From assembly GCF_003635115.1 (NCBI RefSeq), contig NZ_RBXJ01000001.1, positions 806,001 to 870,000 on the forward strand: 64,000 bases of DNA, written 5' to 3'. The notes under the pieces are model-generated. The model was not told the origin of the DNA and did no database searches. It saw only the letters and a program-made list of their open reading frames with translations. The position numbers and the translations under genes are program-made. This document shows positions 43,075 through 52,211 of the stretch, piece by piece. This DNA is from Microbacterium sp. AG1240. GTDB lineage: Bacteria; Actinomycetota; Actinomycetes; Actinomycetales; Microbacteriaceae. The first letter of the stretch is position 1. The number at the start of each line of letters is the position of its first letter.

Positions 43075-43967
43075 ACGCCCAGCATCCACCCCTCATCGAC
43101 TGCGCCGACGTCGTGAGGATCTATCGCAGCGCGAGCGTCGAGGTGCAGGCGCTCCAGGGCCTGAACCTGCGGGTCGACCGCGGGGAGCTGACCGCCATCG
43201 TCGGGGCGTCGGGATCGGGCAAGTCCACGCTCCTCGGCATCCTCTCGGCCCTCGACGTCGCCAGCGCCGGGCGTGTGCGGGTCGGCGACCACGACCTGAT
43301 GTCGATGAATGCGGGGGAGCGTGCGCGATACCGGCGGGAGGCGGCGGGCTTCATCTGGCAGCAGACCTCCCGAAACTTCGTCGAGGGCCTGTCGATCCTC
43401 GAGAACATCGAGCTGGCGGCCTCCCTCACCGGCGGGGGGCGACGGCGCCGCGCTCAGGCGGTGCACGACGTCGTGCGGCTGCTCGACATCACCGCGATCG
43501 CCGAGCGCGATCCCGCGCAGGTCACGGGCGGGGAACGCCAGCGCGCGGCGATCGCGGTGGGGCTGGTCAACGCCCCCGAGGTGCTCTTCGCCGACGAGCC
43601 GACGGGCGAGCTCGATGAGCGCAGCTCCGCGCAGGTGCTGGAGGCGATGCGTTCGGTCAACGTCGAGAGCGGGGTGACGGTGCTCATCGTCACCCACGAT
43701 CCCGACGTCGCCGATCACGTGCGCCGCACCGTGCAGATCCGCGACGGGCGCACCTCCACCGAGGTATTGCGCTCGACGCGCATCGACGAGGCAGGAGTGG
43801 AGCGCGGGATCTCGGAGGAGTTCGCCGTCCTCGACCGCGCCGGGCGCCTCCAGCTGCCCCAGGATCAGCTCGCCCGTCTCGGTATGCACGACCGGGTGCG
43901 CCTGGGGTTCCGCGAGCGGCATATCGAGATCCACGCCGGCGATCAGCCGGACGGAGACCCGCGATGA
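43071..43967 (+). CDS. ABC transporter ATPase with C-terminal extension (FtsX operon)
   Basis: 298 aa. Walker A GASGSGKSTLLGIL near residues 43-56, Q-loop FIWQQTSRN, signature VTGGERQRAAIA rather than LSGGQ, Walker B VLFADEPTGELD, H-loop VTHDPDVADH. MacB/LolD-type. About 70 residues follow the ATPase core (LRSTRIDEAGVERGISEEF...), an addition I cannot assign. Together with the next gene it makes two ATPases for two permeases, so a heteromeric transporter is likely. Confidence 0.88.
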   Translation: MNAQHPPLIDCADVVRIYRSASVEVQALQGLNLRVDRGELTAIVGASGSGKSTLLGILSALDVASAGRVRVGDHDLMSMNAGERARYRREAAGFIWQQTSRNFVEGLSILENIELAASLTGGGRRRRAQAVHDVVRLLDITAIAERDPAQVTGGERQRAAIAVGLVNAPEVLFADEPTGELDERSSAQVLEAMRSVNVESGVTVLIVTHDPDVADHVRRTVQIRDGRTSTEVLRSTRIDEAGVERGISEEFAVLDRAGRLQLPQDQLARLGMHDRVRLGFRERHIEIHAGDQPDGDPR

Positions 43968-44704
43968 CGCGTCGCATGGTGCACGCCGAGGGACTCGTGC
44001 GCGTCTTCGGCGGTGGAGCCCTGCGCACCGTCGCCGTCGACGGGATCGACATCGACGTCTCGGCGGGAGAGGTCGTCGTCGTACGAGGCCCGTCGGGTTC
44101 GGGCAAGACGACCCTGCTGTCGCTGCTCGCGGGCATCGACGTGCCCGATGCCGGCACGGCGTGGATCGACGACGTCGAGGTGACGCGGGCGTCCGAGACC
44201 GACCTCGCCGGGCTGCGGGCCCAGACCGTGGGCTTCATCGCACAGGACTTCGCGCTCGTGGAGATGCTGACCGCGGCGGAGAACGTCGAGCTGCCGCTAC
44301 GGATCGCGCGCACGCCCGTCACCGAGCGCGGGGCGCGGGTGGCGGAAGCGCTCGAGGCGGTGGGGTTGACCCCGCACGCCCGTCAGCGCCCCGATCAGCT
44401 CTCGGGCGGGCAGCAGCAGCGGGTGGCCATCGCCCGCGCCCTCGTGCACCGCCCGCGGGTGCTGCTCGCCGACGAGCCGACCGCCCAGCTCGACAGCGCC
44501 AGCGCTCGCACGGTGATGGAGCTGATCGCCGAACGGGTGCACCGCGACGACATGGCCGCCGTCGTCACCACGCACGATCCCGAGCTGGCCGCGATCGCCG
44601 ATCGGGTCATCGAGATCCACGACGGCCGACTCGGCGCCCTCGCGCCGACCTCTCGTGCCCAGGCACGCAGAAGGCGGATGCTGCGGGGCGAGGCGCCCGC
44701 GTAG
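43964..44704 (+). CDS. ABC transporter ATPase, LolD/MacB type (FtsX operon)
   Basis: 246 aa. Walker A GPSGSGKTTLLSLLAG near residues 42-57, signature QLSGGQQQRVAIARALV, Walker B VLLADEPTAQLD, H-loop VTTHDPE; all canonical. The last gene of the four-gene operon; its stop lies inside the terminator hairpin. Confidence 0.9.
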   Translation: MTRRMVHAEGLVRVFGGGALRTVAVDGIDIDVSAGEVVVVRGPSGSGKTTLLSLLAGIDVPDAGTAWIDDVEVTRASETDLAGLRAQTVGFIAQDFALVEMLTAAENVELPLRIARTPVTERGARVAEALEAVGLTPHARQRPDQLSGGQQQRVAIARALVHRPRVLLADEPTAQLDSASARTVMELIAERVHRDDMAAVVTTHDPELAAIADRVIEIHDGRLGALAPTSRAQARRRRMLRGEAPA

Positions 44705-44714
44705 CATCCGCCTT
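44671..44714 (+). terminator. hairpin at the end of the FtsX/ATPase operon
   Basis: An 11-bp perfect stem, AAGGCGGATGC (44671-44681) with GCATCCGCCTT (44704-44714). The left arm is inside the last codons of the ATPase gene. It contains GGATGCTGCG (44676). Confidence 0.65.
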
Positions 44715-44725
44715 CCGCGGCTCTT

Positions 44726-46216
44726 CTATAGCGAGCCGGTGGCGCCGAGCCCCAGGTTCTCGTCGTAGTCGATGTCTTTCGTCTCCTTCGACAGCAGCAG
44801 GGCGACGAAGGTCAGCACGCCCATCGCGGAGAGATAGATGCCGACGAGCCACGGGTTGCCGTCACCCATCTGCCAGAGCCACAGCGCGACGATCGGCGCG
44901 AGCGCCGCTCCGAGGATGGACGACACGTTGTACGAGATCGCCGACCCCGAGTACCGCACGTTGGTCGGGAAGAGCTCGGGCAGGAGCGCGCCCATCGGTC
45001 CGAACGTCGCACCCATGAGCATGAACCCGAGAACGAGGAACGCCTGCGTGAGCGCACCCGTGAACTTCGGATCGGCCTGCGGCAGCAGGAAGATCGAGAA
45101 CGTGAGGCCGAAGGCGATGATCGCGCCCGTGACCCACAGCAGCAGCCGTCGGCGTCCGATGGAATCGGCGATCGGACCGGAGAGCAGCGTGAAGATGCCG
45201 AAGAAGACGACACCGATGATCTGCATGATGACGAAGTCGGTGTAGCCGAAGCCCAATCCGGGGTAGAACTGTGCGGCGAACGCCGTGGCGTCGTAGGGCG
45301 CACCCCCGTTCGCAGCCGCGGTCTGCGCGGCGGCGGCCGCCGTCTCGAGGCTCGCCGCCTTCGTGCCGTACGACAGCGTGAAGTTGGTCATCAGGTAGAA
45401 GAGCACGTAGGTCGCCAGCATGATGAACGTGCCGAGGATGAGCGCCTTCCAGTGATGGCGCACGACGACCGCGAGCGGGAACTTGCGGATCGTGCCCTTC
45501 GCCTCGGCCTTCGTGAACGACTCCGACTCGACGAGCTTCAGGCGCACCCAGAGACCGATGATCACCATCACGGCGGAGAAGAGGAACGGCACGCGCCAGC
45601 CCCAGGCGAGGAAGTCGGCCGAGCGCTGGCCGGCGCCGCCCGGGTGGGGGAGGGCGAAGTTGATCAGCAGGAACACGGTGTTGGCGATGATGAAGCCGAT
45701 CGGCGCGCCGAGCTGGGGGAACGTGCCGTACCAGGCGCGCTTGCCCTTCGGGGCGTTCTCGGTGGCGACGAGCGCCGCACCCGACCACTCGCCGCCGAGT
45801 GCGAAGCCCTGGGCGAGCCGCATGACCAGCAGGAGGAACGCCGCCCACGGTCCGATCTCGTTGTGCGTGGGGAGGCACCCGATGAGGAATGTCGCGACGC
45901 CCATCGTCAGCAGCGACGCGACGAGGGTCGCCTTGCGGCCGAACCGATCGCCGAAGTGCCCGAAGACGATGGCGCCGATCGGCCGTGCGATCATCGCGGC
46001 GCCGAACACGCTGAACGACAGCAGGAGGGCCGTGGTGTCGTTGCCGGTGGGGAAGAAGAGGATCGGGAAGACGAGCACGGCCGCCGTCGCGTAGACGTAG
46101 AAGTCGTAGAACTCGATCGTCGTTCCGACGAGGCTCGCGGTGATGACGCGCGAGCGCGGGTTGGCGGGCTTGGACGGCGCGCGAGTGGAGGAGGGGGAGG
46201 ATGCGGGGGAGGTCAA
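44726..46216 (-). CDS. MFS transporter, metabolite:H+ symporter (MHS) family
   Basis: 496 aa with twelve hydrophobic segments. MHS hallmarks: SLVGTTIEFYDFYVYATAA near residues 29-47, FGHFGDRFGRK near 85-95, and RLAQGFALGGEWSGAALVATENAP near 132-155. Relatives import shikimate, alpha-ketoglutarate, proline/betaine or citrate; the substrate is not evident. The only start giving the expected N-terminus is TTG at 46216; no convincing SD is visible. Confidence 0.88.
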   Translation of the reverse strand: MTSPASSPSSTRAPSKPANPRSRVITASLVGTTIEFYDFYVYATAAVLVFPILFFPTGNDTTALLLSFSVFGAAMIARPIGAIVFGHFGDRFGRKATLVASLLTMGVATFLIGCLPTHNEIGPWAAFLLLVMRLAQGFALGGEWSGAALVATENAPKGKRAWYGTFPQLGAPIGFIIANTVFLLINFALPHPGGAGQRSADFLAWGWRVPFLFSAVMVIIGLWVRLKLVESESFTKAEAKGTIRKFPLAVVVRHHWKALILGTFIMLATYVLFYLMTNFTLSYGTKAASLETAAAAAQTAAANGGAPYDATAFAAQFYPGLGFGYTDFVIMQIIGVVFFGIFTLLSGPIADSIGRRRLLLWVTGAIIAFGLTFSIFLLPQADPKFTGALTQAFLVLGFMLMGATFGPMGALLPELFPTNVRYSGSAISYNVSSILGAALAPIVALWLWQMGDGNPWLVGIYLSAMGVLTFVALLLSKETKDIDYDENLGLGATGSL

Positions 46217-46387
46217 GAGAGGGCCTGTCGATCAGCACGAGGAGACGCACGTTCTGCGATGCGTCGCGGTGGGCGGCCGTGGGCGCGGGGTCTGCGCCGG
46301 GGCTGGACGCCGGGTCACCGAGTGCGACGGCCTGGTCGCCGACACACGGTGAACGATCCTATGCCGCTCGCAGACCCCTCGGCGCCG

Positions 46388-46864
46388 TCAGCCCGCGCGC
46401 AGCTGCCGCAGGACGAGCGCGGTGCGCACCGCAGCATCCGCCGCTTCGGCTCCCTTGTCTTCCTTCGAGCCCGGGAGTCCTGCCCGATCGATGCCCTGCT
46501 GCTCGTCGTCGAGGGTCAGCACGCCGAAGCCGACCGGACGACCGGCGTCGATCGCCACCCGGGTGAGCCCGTCGGTCGCCGCCGACGACACGTACTCGAA
46601 GTGGGGCGTACCGCCGCGGATGATCACGCCGAGGGCCACCACCGCGTCGGCGCCGGCCTCGAAGGCCGCCTTCGCCGCGACGGGCAGCTCGAACGAGCCG
46701 GGGACCCGCACGAGGCGCCAGTCGGCACCTGCCGCGTCGAGCGTGCGCTCGGCCCCCGCGATCAGTCCGTCGGTGATGGCGTCGTGCCAGGTGCCAGCGA
46801 CCACGACGATCGACAGCCCTTCTCCTCGAAGGTCTCCTGTGATCGGTGCTCCTTTGCCGCTCAT
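46388..46864 (-). CDS. ribH: 6,7-dimethyl-8-ribityllumazine synthase
   Basis: 158 aa. Condenses the RibBA and RibD products to the lumazine precursor of riboflavin. [14 protein letters not shown] near residues 54-67, [16 protein letters not shown] near 78-93 (catalytic His) and [16 protein letters not shown] near 113-128 are diagnostic. Last gene of the rib operon; overlaps the ribBA stop by 4 bp. Confidence 0.97.
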   Translation of the reverse strand: MSGKGAPITGDLRGEGLSIVVVAGTWHDAITDGLIAGAERTLDAAGADWRLVRVPGSFELPVAAKAAFEAGADAVVALGVIIRGGTPHFEYVSSAATDGLTRVAIDAGRPVGFGVLTLDDEQQGIDRAGLPGSKEDKGAEAADAAVRTALVLRQLRAG

Positions 46865-48138
46865 GAACCGGCCCCTTCCTTCATCTGCTCGAGGGCATCG
46901 CTGAGGTCTTGCTCGGCGATGATGTGTCCCATCCGGTCGCGCTTCGTCGACAGGTACTGGTGGTTGTTGGGCCCGACGCCCACGAGGAGCGGCACCTGCT
47001 CGACGATCTCGAGTCCGAGCTGACGCAGCTGCGAGACCTTGTCGGTGTTGTTGGTGAGCAGGCGCACGCGTTCGATTCCCAGGTCGGCCAGGATGCCGGC
47101 GGCCGCCGCGTAGTCGCGCGCGTCGGCGGGGAGCCCGAGCGCCAGGTTCGCGTCGACGGTGTCGAGTCCGCGCTCCTGCAGGCTGTAGGCGCGGAGCTTG
47201 TTGATGAGGCCGATGCCGCGGCCCTCGTGCCCGCGCATGTAGACGACGACGCCGCCCTCCCTGTCGATGGCGTCGAGCGCGGCATCGAGCTGCGGGCCGC
47301 ACTCGCACTTGAGCGAGCCGAAGGCCTCGCCGGTGAGGCACTCCGAGTGCACGCGCACCAGCGGTGCCTCACTGGAGAGGTCGCCGGAGACGACCGCGAT
47401 GTGGTCGGTGCCGGTGACGCGGTCCTTGTAGGCGAGGAAGCGGAACTCGCCGTGCGAGGTGGGAACCTGGGCCTCGGCGCGCAGGCTCACGCGCCGCTTG
47501 TGGCGGTCGGCGGGTGCGGCCGGGGCGGGCGCGATCTGATCGAGGTGAGCGATGAGCTGCTCGATCGTGATGACGGGGATGCCGTCGCGCTCGCCGAGTT
47601 CCAGAAGGCCGGGCAGCCGCATCATGCTGCCGTCCTCGGCGACGATCTCGGCGATGGCGCCGACGGGCGAGAGCCCCGCGAGCTGCATGAGCTCCACGGC
47701 GGCCTCGGTGTGTCCGCTCCGCTCGCGCACGCCGCCGTCGACCGCGCGCAGGGGCAGGATGTGTCCCGGCCGGTGCACGCTCGTCGGAACGGACTCGGGG
47801 TCGGCCAGCACGTTGAGCGTGCGGGCGCGGTCGGCCGCGCTGATGCCGGTCGTGACGTTCGTGGCGGCGTCGACGCTCACCGTGTACGCGGTGCCGCGGG
47901 CGTCCTGGTTGACCTCCACCATCGGGGGGAGGTCGAGGCGGTCGGCCCACTCGGCGGGCATCGGCGCGCAGATGAAGCCGCTCGACCACCGCACGGTCCA
48001 GGCGATCCACTCGGCGGTCGCCCGCTCGGCGGAGAGGACGACATCGCCCTCGTTCTCGCGGTTCTCGTCGTCCGAGACGATGATGGGGCGACCGGCGCGG
48101 AGCGCGTCGAGAGCCTCGGGGATGCTGGCAAGGCTCAT
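46861..48138 (-). CDS. ribBA: bifunctional DHBP synthase / GTP cyclohydrolase II
   Basis: 425 aa. The N-terminal DHBP synthase domain (residues about 1-205) has [15 protein letters not shown] and the HTEAAVEL block. The C-terminal GTP cyclohydrolase II domain (about 215-420) has zinc cysteines in [28 protein letters not shown] and the closing NNTDK motif. It supplies both branches of riboflavin synthesis. Overlaps ribE and ribH by 4 bp each. Confidence 0.97.
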   Translation of the reverse strand: MSLASIPEALDALRAGRPIIVSDDENRENEGDVVLSAERATAEWIAWTVRWSSGFICAPMPAEWADRLDLPPMVEVNQDARGTAYTVSVDAATNVTTGISAADRARTLNVLADPESVPTSVHRPGHILPLRAVDGGVRERSGHTEAAVELMQLAGLSPVGAIAEIVAEDGSMMRLPGLLELGERDGIPVITIEQLIAHLDQIAPAPAAPADRHKRRVSLRAEAQVPTSHGEFRFLAYKDRVTGTDHIAVVSGDLSSEAPLVRVHSECLTGEAFGSLKCECGPQLDAALDAIDREGGVVVYMRGHEGRGIGLINKLRAYSLQERGLDTVDANLALGLPADARDYAAAAGILADLGIERVRLLTNNTDKVSQLRQLGLEIVEQVPLLVGVGPNNHQYLSTKRDRMGHIIAEQDLSDALEQMKEGAGS

Positions 48139-48818
48139 CGCGAGCCTCCTTCGGTCGTGGATGCGGAAGGCGTCTCGTCGGCTGCGGGGGAGGAAGCGGC
48201 CCCGCTCGCCCCGGAAGAGAAGCTGAACAGGCGCTGCACATGGCGCGCGAGGATGTCGGTCTCGAGGTTGACGGGGTCGCCGACCTCCGCCGCCCCGAGC
48301 GTCGTGGCCTCGAGGGTCTCGGGGATGAGGGAGACCTCGAGCCACGGCGCGGGTTCGTCGGCATCGCTGACGGCGCTCACCGTCAGCGAGATGCCGTCGA
48401 TGGCGATGGAGCCCTTGTCGACGACGAGCGGGGCGAGCGCTGCCGGGATGCCCACGCGCACCACGCGCCACTGCTCGCCCGGTCGCACCTCGCGCACCTC
48501 GCCGGTGCCGTCGATGTGGCCCTGCACGATGTGCCCGCCGAGGCGGCCGTGCGCAGCGGTGGCCCTCTCGAGGTTCACGGGCCGCCCGGGAGCGACGCCC
48601 GCGAGGGTCGACATGTCGAGCGTCTGCTTCATGACATCGGCGGTGAACCAGTCGGCCCCCTGCTCGACGACCGTGAGGCACACGCCGCTCACCGCGATCG
48701 AGTCGCCGTGGGCGGCGTCGGAGACCGCGACGGGTGCGTGCACCGTGAGCCGCACGCCGTCGCCCGAAGGCTCGACGGAGGTGACCGTGCCGATCTCTTC
48801 CACGATTCCGGTGAACAT
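48135..48818 (-). CDS. ribE: riboflavin synthase alpha subunit
   Basis: 227 aa. Two lumazine-binding repeats: MFTGIVEEIGTV starts the first and GHIVQGHIDGTGEV the second (near residue 96). Dismutates two lumazines to riboflavin. A Ser/Ala-rich tail of about 25 residues follows the usual end and looks disordered. Overlaps ribD by 1 bp and ribBA by 4 bp. Confidence 0.95.
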   Translation of the reverse strand: MFTGIVEEIGTVTSVEPSGDGVRLTVHAPVAVSDAAHGDSIAVSGVCLTVVEQGADWFTADVMKQTLDMSTLAGVAPGRPVNLERATAAHGRLGGHIVQGHIDGTGEVREVRPGEQWRVVRVGIPAALAPLVVDKGSIAIDGISLTVSAVSDADEPAPWLEVSLIPETLEATTLGAAEVGDPVNLETDILARHVQRLFSFSSGASGAASSPAADETPSASTTEGGSR

Positions 48819-49843
48819 CAGAGGTCTCCTTCGACGGCGGGGTGCGCGACGACCAGGAGGTCGTCGCCGAGAGCGGTGACGGATGCCGCGCGCAGCCGGT
48901 GCGCGTCGGCGATGGTGGCGACGCCGATGTCTCCCACGGCGAGCCGGTCGCCGCCGAGCAGGACCGGGGCGACGTACACGAGCATCTCGTCGGCGAGACC
49001 GGCGCGGACGAACGCGCTGGCGAGCGTCGGGCCGCCCTCGACGAACACGCGCTGCACCCCGCGCTCGCGGAGGTCGGCGAGCACGGTGTCGAGGTCGCGG
49101 GTGGCGAAGAACAGCGGATCGATCGGGTGACGCCGCACCGCAGCATCCGTCGGCACCTCGGCCGAGCCGATGACCACGGGCCGCGGCTGCGCGTCGTACA
49201 GCGAGCCGTCGGCGCGGCGCGCGGTCAAGGCCGGGTCGTCGGCGAGCAGCGTGCCCGTGCCGACGACGATCGCGTCGGCCTCGGCGCGACGTCGGTGAAC
49301 GTCGGCCCGTGCCTCCGGCCCGGTGATCCACTGGCTCGTGCCGTCGGCCGCCGCCGCGCGGCCGTCGAGGCTCTGCGCCCACTTGACGGTCACGCGAGGA
49401 CGGCGCAGGCGCTGCACGTCGAGCCAGCCGCGCAGGAGATCCATCGCGTCGTCGATGAGCACCCCGCCCTCGACCTCGACCCCGGCGGCACGTAGACGCT
49501 CGGCTCCGCCGGCGGCGGCGGCGTTGGGGTCGGCCATCGCGTAGACGACCCGCCCGACGCCGGCCTCGATGAGAGCGACGGCGCAGGGCCCCGTGCGCCC
49601 GGTGTGGTTGCAGGGCTCGAGGGTCACGACGGCGGTCGCGCCGCGGGCGGCACCCGGCTCGAGCTTCGAGAGCGCGTCGACCTCGGCGTGGGCGGTGCCC
49701 GCTCCTCGGTGCCAGCCCTCGGCGATGACGTCGCCGGCGGGGGAGAGGATCACGGATCCCACCTGGGGGTTCACACCCCGCGGACCCCGCCGGGCGAGGC
49801 GCAGCGCGTGCCGCATCGCCTCGAGCTCGGCGGTGGTGGCCAT
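48818..49843 (-). CDS. ribD: bifunctional pyrimidine deaminase/reductase
   Basis: 341 aa. The N-terminal deaminase has zinc ligands HAE near residues 50-52 and PCNHTGRTGPC near 75-85; the C-terminal reductase has VKWAQSLDGRAA near 152-163 and VEGGPTLASAF near 268-278. First gene of the rib operon. The ATG at 49843 is preferred over an in-frame ATG at 49918, which lies in the riboswitch. Confidence 0.95.
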   Translation of the reverse strand: MATTAELEAMRHALRLARRGPRGVNPQVGSVILSPAGDVIAEGWHRGAGTAHAEVDALSKLEPGAARGATAVVTLEPCNHTGRTGPCAVALIEAGVGRVVYAMADPNAAAAGGAERLRAAGVEVEGGVLIDDAMDLLRGWLDVQRLRRPRVTVKWAQSLDGRAAAADGTSQWITGPEARADVHRRRAEADAIVVGTGTLLADDPALTARRADGSLYDAQPRPVVIGSAEVPTDAAVRRHPIDPLFFATRDLDTVLADLRERGVQRVFVEGGPTLASAFVRAGLADEMLVYVAPVLLGGDRLAVGDIGVATIADAHRLRAASVTALGDDLLVVAHPAVEGDL

Positions 49844-49904
49844 CGGTCCTGTTCCTTCCGGTGAATCCCCGGGGGTCAAGACGCAACGGCACGGCGTACC
49901 GTGC

Positions 49905-50052
49905 GTGCCTCCTCCCATCCGGACTGACGACGATCGCTCGTCGCATCACCGTCGGTTCCGGAATTCCACCGGATCAACCCGAAGCATCCTGTCGGATATC
50001 GCGAGTTCGCGGACTGTCACCGCCGGTTCGGATTCTCACCGACCCCGGAGCA
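49905..50052 (-). ncRNA. FMN riboswitch (RFN element) of the rib operon
   Basis: Read on the minus strand, the conserved RFN blocks appear in order: GGGGTCGGTGAG, GAACCGGCGGTGACAGTCCG, GATCCGGTGGAATTCCGG, GAACCGACGGTGA, AGTCCGGATGGGAGGAGGC. It ends about 60 bp before ribD. FMN binding would lower rib operon expression. A variable stem contains the word GGATGCTTCG. Confidence 0.95.
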
Positions 50053-50117
50053 CGTGTGTGTTGGGTGCGATTCTAGTCAACGCCCGTCTCGACGTTTCAT
50101 TCCCCGATCGCGCGCGG

Positions 50118-50981
50118 TCATTTCAGCAGGCGCGACAACCGGCGATCGGCGAGGATCTTCCCTCCGGTCTGGCAGACCGGGCAGTACTCCAGCGAGTTGT
50201 CGGCGAAGAACACGCTCTTGACCTCGCCGCCGCAGACCGGGCAGGTCTCGCCGCGACGGCCGTGCACCCGCATTCCGCGTCGTTTCGCGTCTTTCAGCTC
50301 GGCCGGGGGCTTGCCGCTCGCGGTGGTGACGGCCTCGGCCAGCGTGTCGCGCAGCGCGGCGTAGAGACGATCGATCTCCTCGGCGCTCAGGCCCGCCGCG
50401 AGGGCGTACGGCGACATCTTCGCGGCGTGCAGGATCTCATCGGAGTAGGCGTTGCCGACCCCCGCGACGATCGACTGGTCGCGCAGCACGCCCTTGATCT
50501 GCGTTCGGCGATCCGCCAGCAGCGCGGCGAACGTGTTGCGATCGAAGCCCGGATCGAGCGGATCGGGCCCGAGTCGGGCGATGCCCGGCACGTCGGCGGG
50601 ATCGCTCACGACGTACACCGCGAGCGACTTCTTCGTGCCCGCCTCGGTGAGGTCGAAGCCCGACCCGTCGGCGAGACCGACGCGCAGCGCGATCTGCGTC
50701 TTGCCGGGGCGGATCACGGTCGACGGGAGAGTTTCGTACCACCGCAGCCAGCCGGCCTTCGCGAGGTGGAAGACGAGGTGCGCGCCGGCGTCGGTGGCGA
50801 TGTCGACGAACTTGCCGCGCCGCTCGACCCCGGTCACGTGCGCACCGACCACAGCCGTGATGGGCGGATCGTAGGTCTTCAGCGCCGAGATCGCGCTGAC
50901 GCTCGCCCGCGTCACTTCCACCCCGACCACGCGTCCGCGGAGGAAATCGACGAGGCCCTGTACTTCCGGCATCTCCGGCAT
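50118..50981 (-). CDS. Fpg/Nei family DNA glycosylase
   Basis: 287 aa. The N-terminus MPEMPEVQ supplies catalytic Pro2-Glu3; VERRGKFVDI near residues 57-66, DQSIVAGVGNAYSDEIL near 169-185 (H2TH) and a C-terminal zinc finger CPVCGGEV...YCPVC are present. Removes oxidised bases. Compared with classical MutM the sequence is nearer to actinobacterial Fpg-like proteins, so MutM or Nei cannot be told apart. The ATG at 50981 puts PE at positions 2-3. Confidence 0.92.
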   Translation of the reverse strand: MPEMPEVQGLVDFLRGRVVGVEVTRASVSAISALKTYDPPITAVVGAHVTGVERRGKFVDIATDAGAHLVFHLAKAGWLRWYETLPSTVIRPGKTQIALRVGLADGSGFDLTEAGTKKSLAVYVVSDPADVPGIARLGPDPLDPGFDRNTFAALLADRRTQIKGVLRDQSIVAGVGNAYSDEILHAAKMSPYALAAGLSAEEIDRLYAALRDTLAEAVTTASGKPPAELKDAKRRGMRVHGRRGETCPVCGGEVKSVFFADNSLEYCPVCQTGGKILADRRLSRLLK

Positions 50982-51330
50982 GCGCCCATCCTCCCACGCA
51001 CCGTCGACAGCCGTCCCGCCCTTGTGCGCTCTCGTGCGCTCCGCCCGCCCCGTGCGCTTCGCCCGCTCCTCTGCGCTCCGCTGTGCGCCGTGCGGTCCGT
51101 CCCTCCCGCAGCTCCACCCGCCCCTGCGCGCTCGGCTTCGGCCCGAACTCAGGATGAGAATTCTTGAGCGCCTGTCGAACCCCGGTTTTCCGCGGGCGCG
51201 CAGGCGGGCGCCCGGATTCAGCCTGAGTTCGTGCGAGAAGCGGTCCTCCACAGCATCCGCTGAGTCGCCTTTCGTCCACGGATGTGCGCCGCGCGCCCAT
51301 CGGCTCGTGGCTGCTGGCGATCGTCGCGTG
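50982..51330. other. 349-bp intergenic region between divergent glycosylase and DUF559 genes
   Basis: Contains a C/G-skewed stretch with repeated CGCTC/GCGCTCCG words (51010-51110) and one reverse-oriented 84-bp element (51146-51229). Open frames crossing it extend the glycosylase or the DUF559 gene but show no family similarity. No clear promoter was found. Confidence 0.6.
51146..51229 (-). repeat. 84-bp element, copy 5 (reverse orientation)
   Basis: Starts AACTCAGGATGAG and ends CAGCCTGAGTT, the reverse complement of the end pattern in copies 1-4. It lies 101 bp before the start of the DUF559 gene. Confidence 0.7.
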
Positions 51331-52173
51331 ATGAATATCGAGTTCCTCCACCGTCACGACCTCGTGCGTGATGGATTTCGTCGCGCCGACATCGACGCCG
51401 CCCTCGCTCTCGGATACCTGGTGCGGGCGCGCCGTGACCACTACCTCCCCGGCGACACGGCCGAGTCGATCATTCGCGCCGTGCGTGTGGGTGGGCGACT
51501 CACGTGCCTGTCGCTCCTGTCGATGCTGTCGGTCTTCGTGCTGCGCCACGGCGCATTACACGTCCACCTTCCGCGCAACGCCTCGCGCCTGCGCTCCCCG
51601 CACGATCGACGGCGCGCTCTGTCAACCCGGACGAGGCGGGGTGTTCGACTGCACTGGCTTCCCTTGATCATTCCGCCCGGACAGTCGGCGTGCGTATCGA
51701 TCCTCGACGCGCTGGCGCACTCCGTGCTCTGCCAGGCGCCGCGTGCCGCCGTCGCCACGCTCGACAGCGCTCTGCACCAGGGATTGGTGCGCATGGAGGA
51801 GGTCGCCGACATGTTCCACGCGCTCCCGGCAAAATACCGCGTGCTCCTTCCGCTGCTCGATCCGCGTTCCGAGTCGGGGCCGGAGACGATCATGCGGCTG
51901 ATGCTGCGGTCCCTCGGCTGCGAGGTGAGGGTGCAGGTGTCGTTCGATGGCATCGGACGTGTCGATCTGCTGGTCGACGGCTGGCTCGTCATCGAGTGCG
52001 ACAGCCAGGAATTCCACGCCGGTTGGGAGAGCCAGGAACGAGATCGTCGCCGTGACATGCTGCTGGCCGCTCGGGGATACACGACGCTGAGACCGACCGC
52101 GAAGATGATCATGGACGAGCCCGAGCTCGTCCTGGCCGCGGTCAAGCGCATGCTCGCGAGCCGTCCTCGCTGA
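51331..52173 (+). CDS. AbiEi-like wHTH protein with C-terminal DUF559 (Vsr-like) nuclease domain
   Basis: 280 aa. The N-terminal about 60 residues (HDLVRDGFRRADIDAALALGYLVRARRDHY) look like the winged-helix of AbiEi-type antitoxins. The middle is unassigned. Residues about 190-275 are DUF559/Vsr-like: an early Glu in SGPETIMR, VDLLVDGWLVIECD, then EFH, ERDRRRDMLLAARGYTTLRPT; the D...E-x-D pattern fits a PD-(D/E)xK nuclease core. No toxin partner is adjacent. 84-bp elements stand on both sides in opposite orientations. Common as orphan genes in actinobacteria; function unknown. Confidence 0.82.
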   Translation: MNIEFLHRHDLVRDGFRRADIDAALALGYLVRARRDHYLPGDTAESIIRAVRVGGRLTCLSLLSMLSVFVLRHGALHVHLPRNASRLRSPHDRRRALSTRTRRGVRLHWLPLIIPPGQSACVSILDALAHSVLCQAPRAAVATLDSALHQGLVRMEEVADMFHALPAKYRVLLPLLDPRSESGPETIMRLMLRSLGCEVRVQVSFDGIGRVDLLVDGWLVIECDSQEFHAGWESQERDRRRDMLLAARGYTTLRPTAKMIMDEPELVLAAVKRMLASRPR

Positions 52174-52211
52174 TCCCGCGTCCGCGCGAGGTCGGTCGGC
52201 CGCGCATCCGT

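Noticed and set aside
51331..52173. Complete type IV toxin-antitoxin system
   Set aside because: The AbiEi-like N-terminus is present, but there is no AbiEii-type nucleotidyltransferase neighbour, and the C-terminus is nuclease-like.
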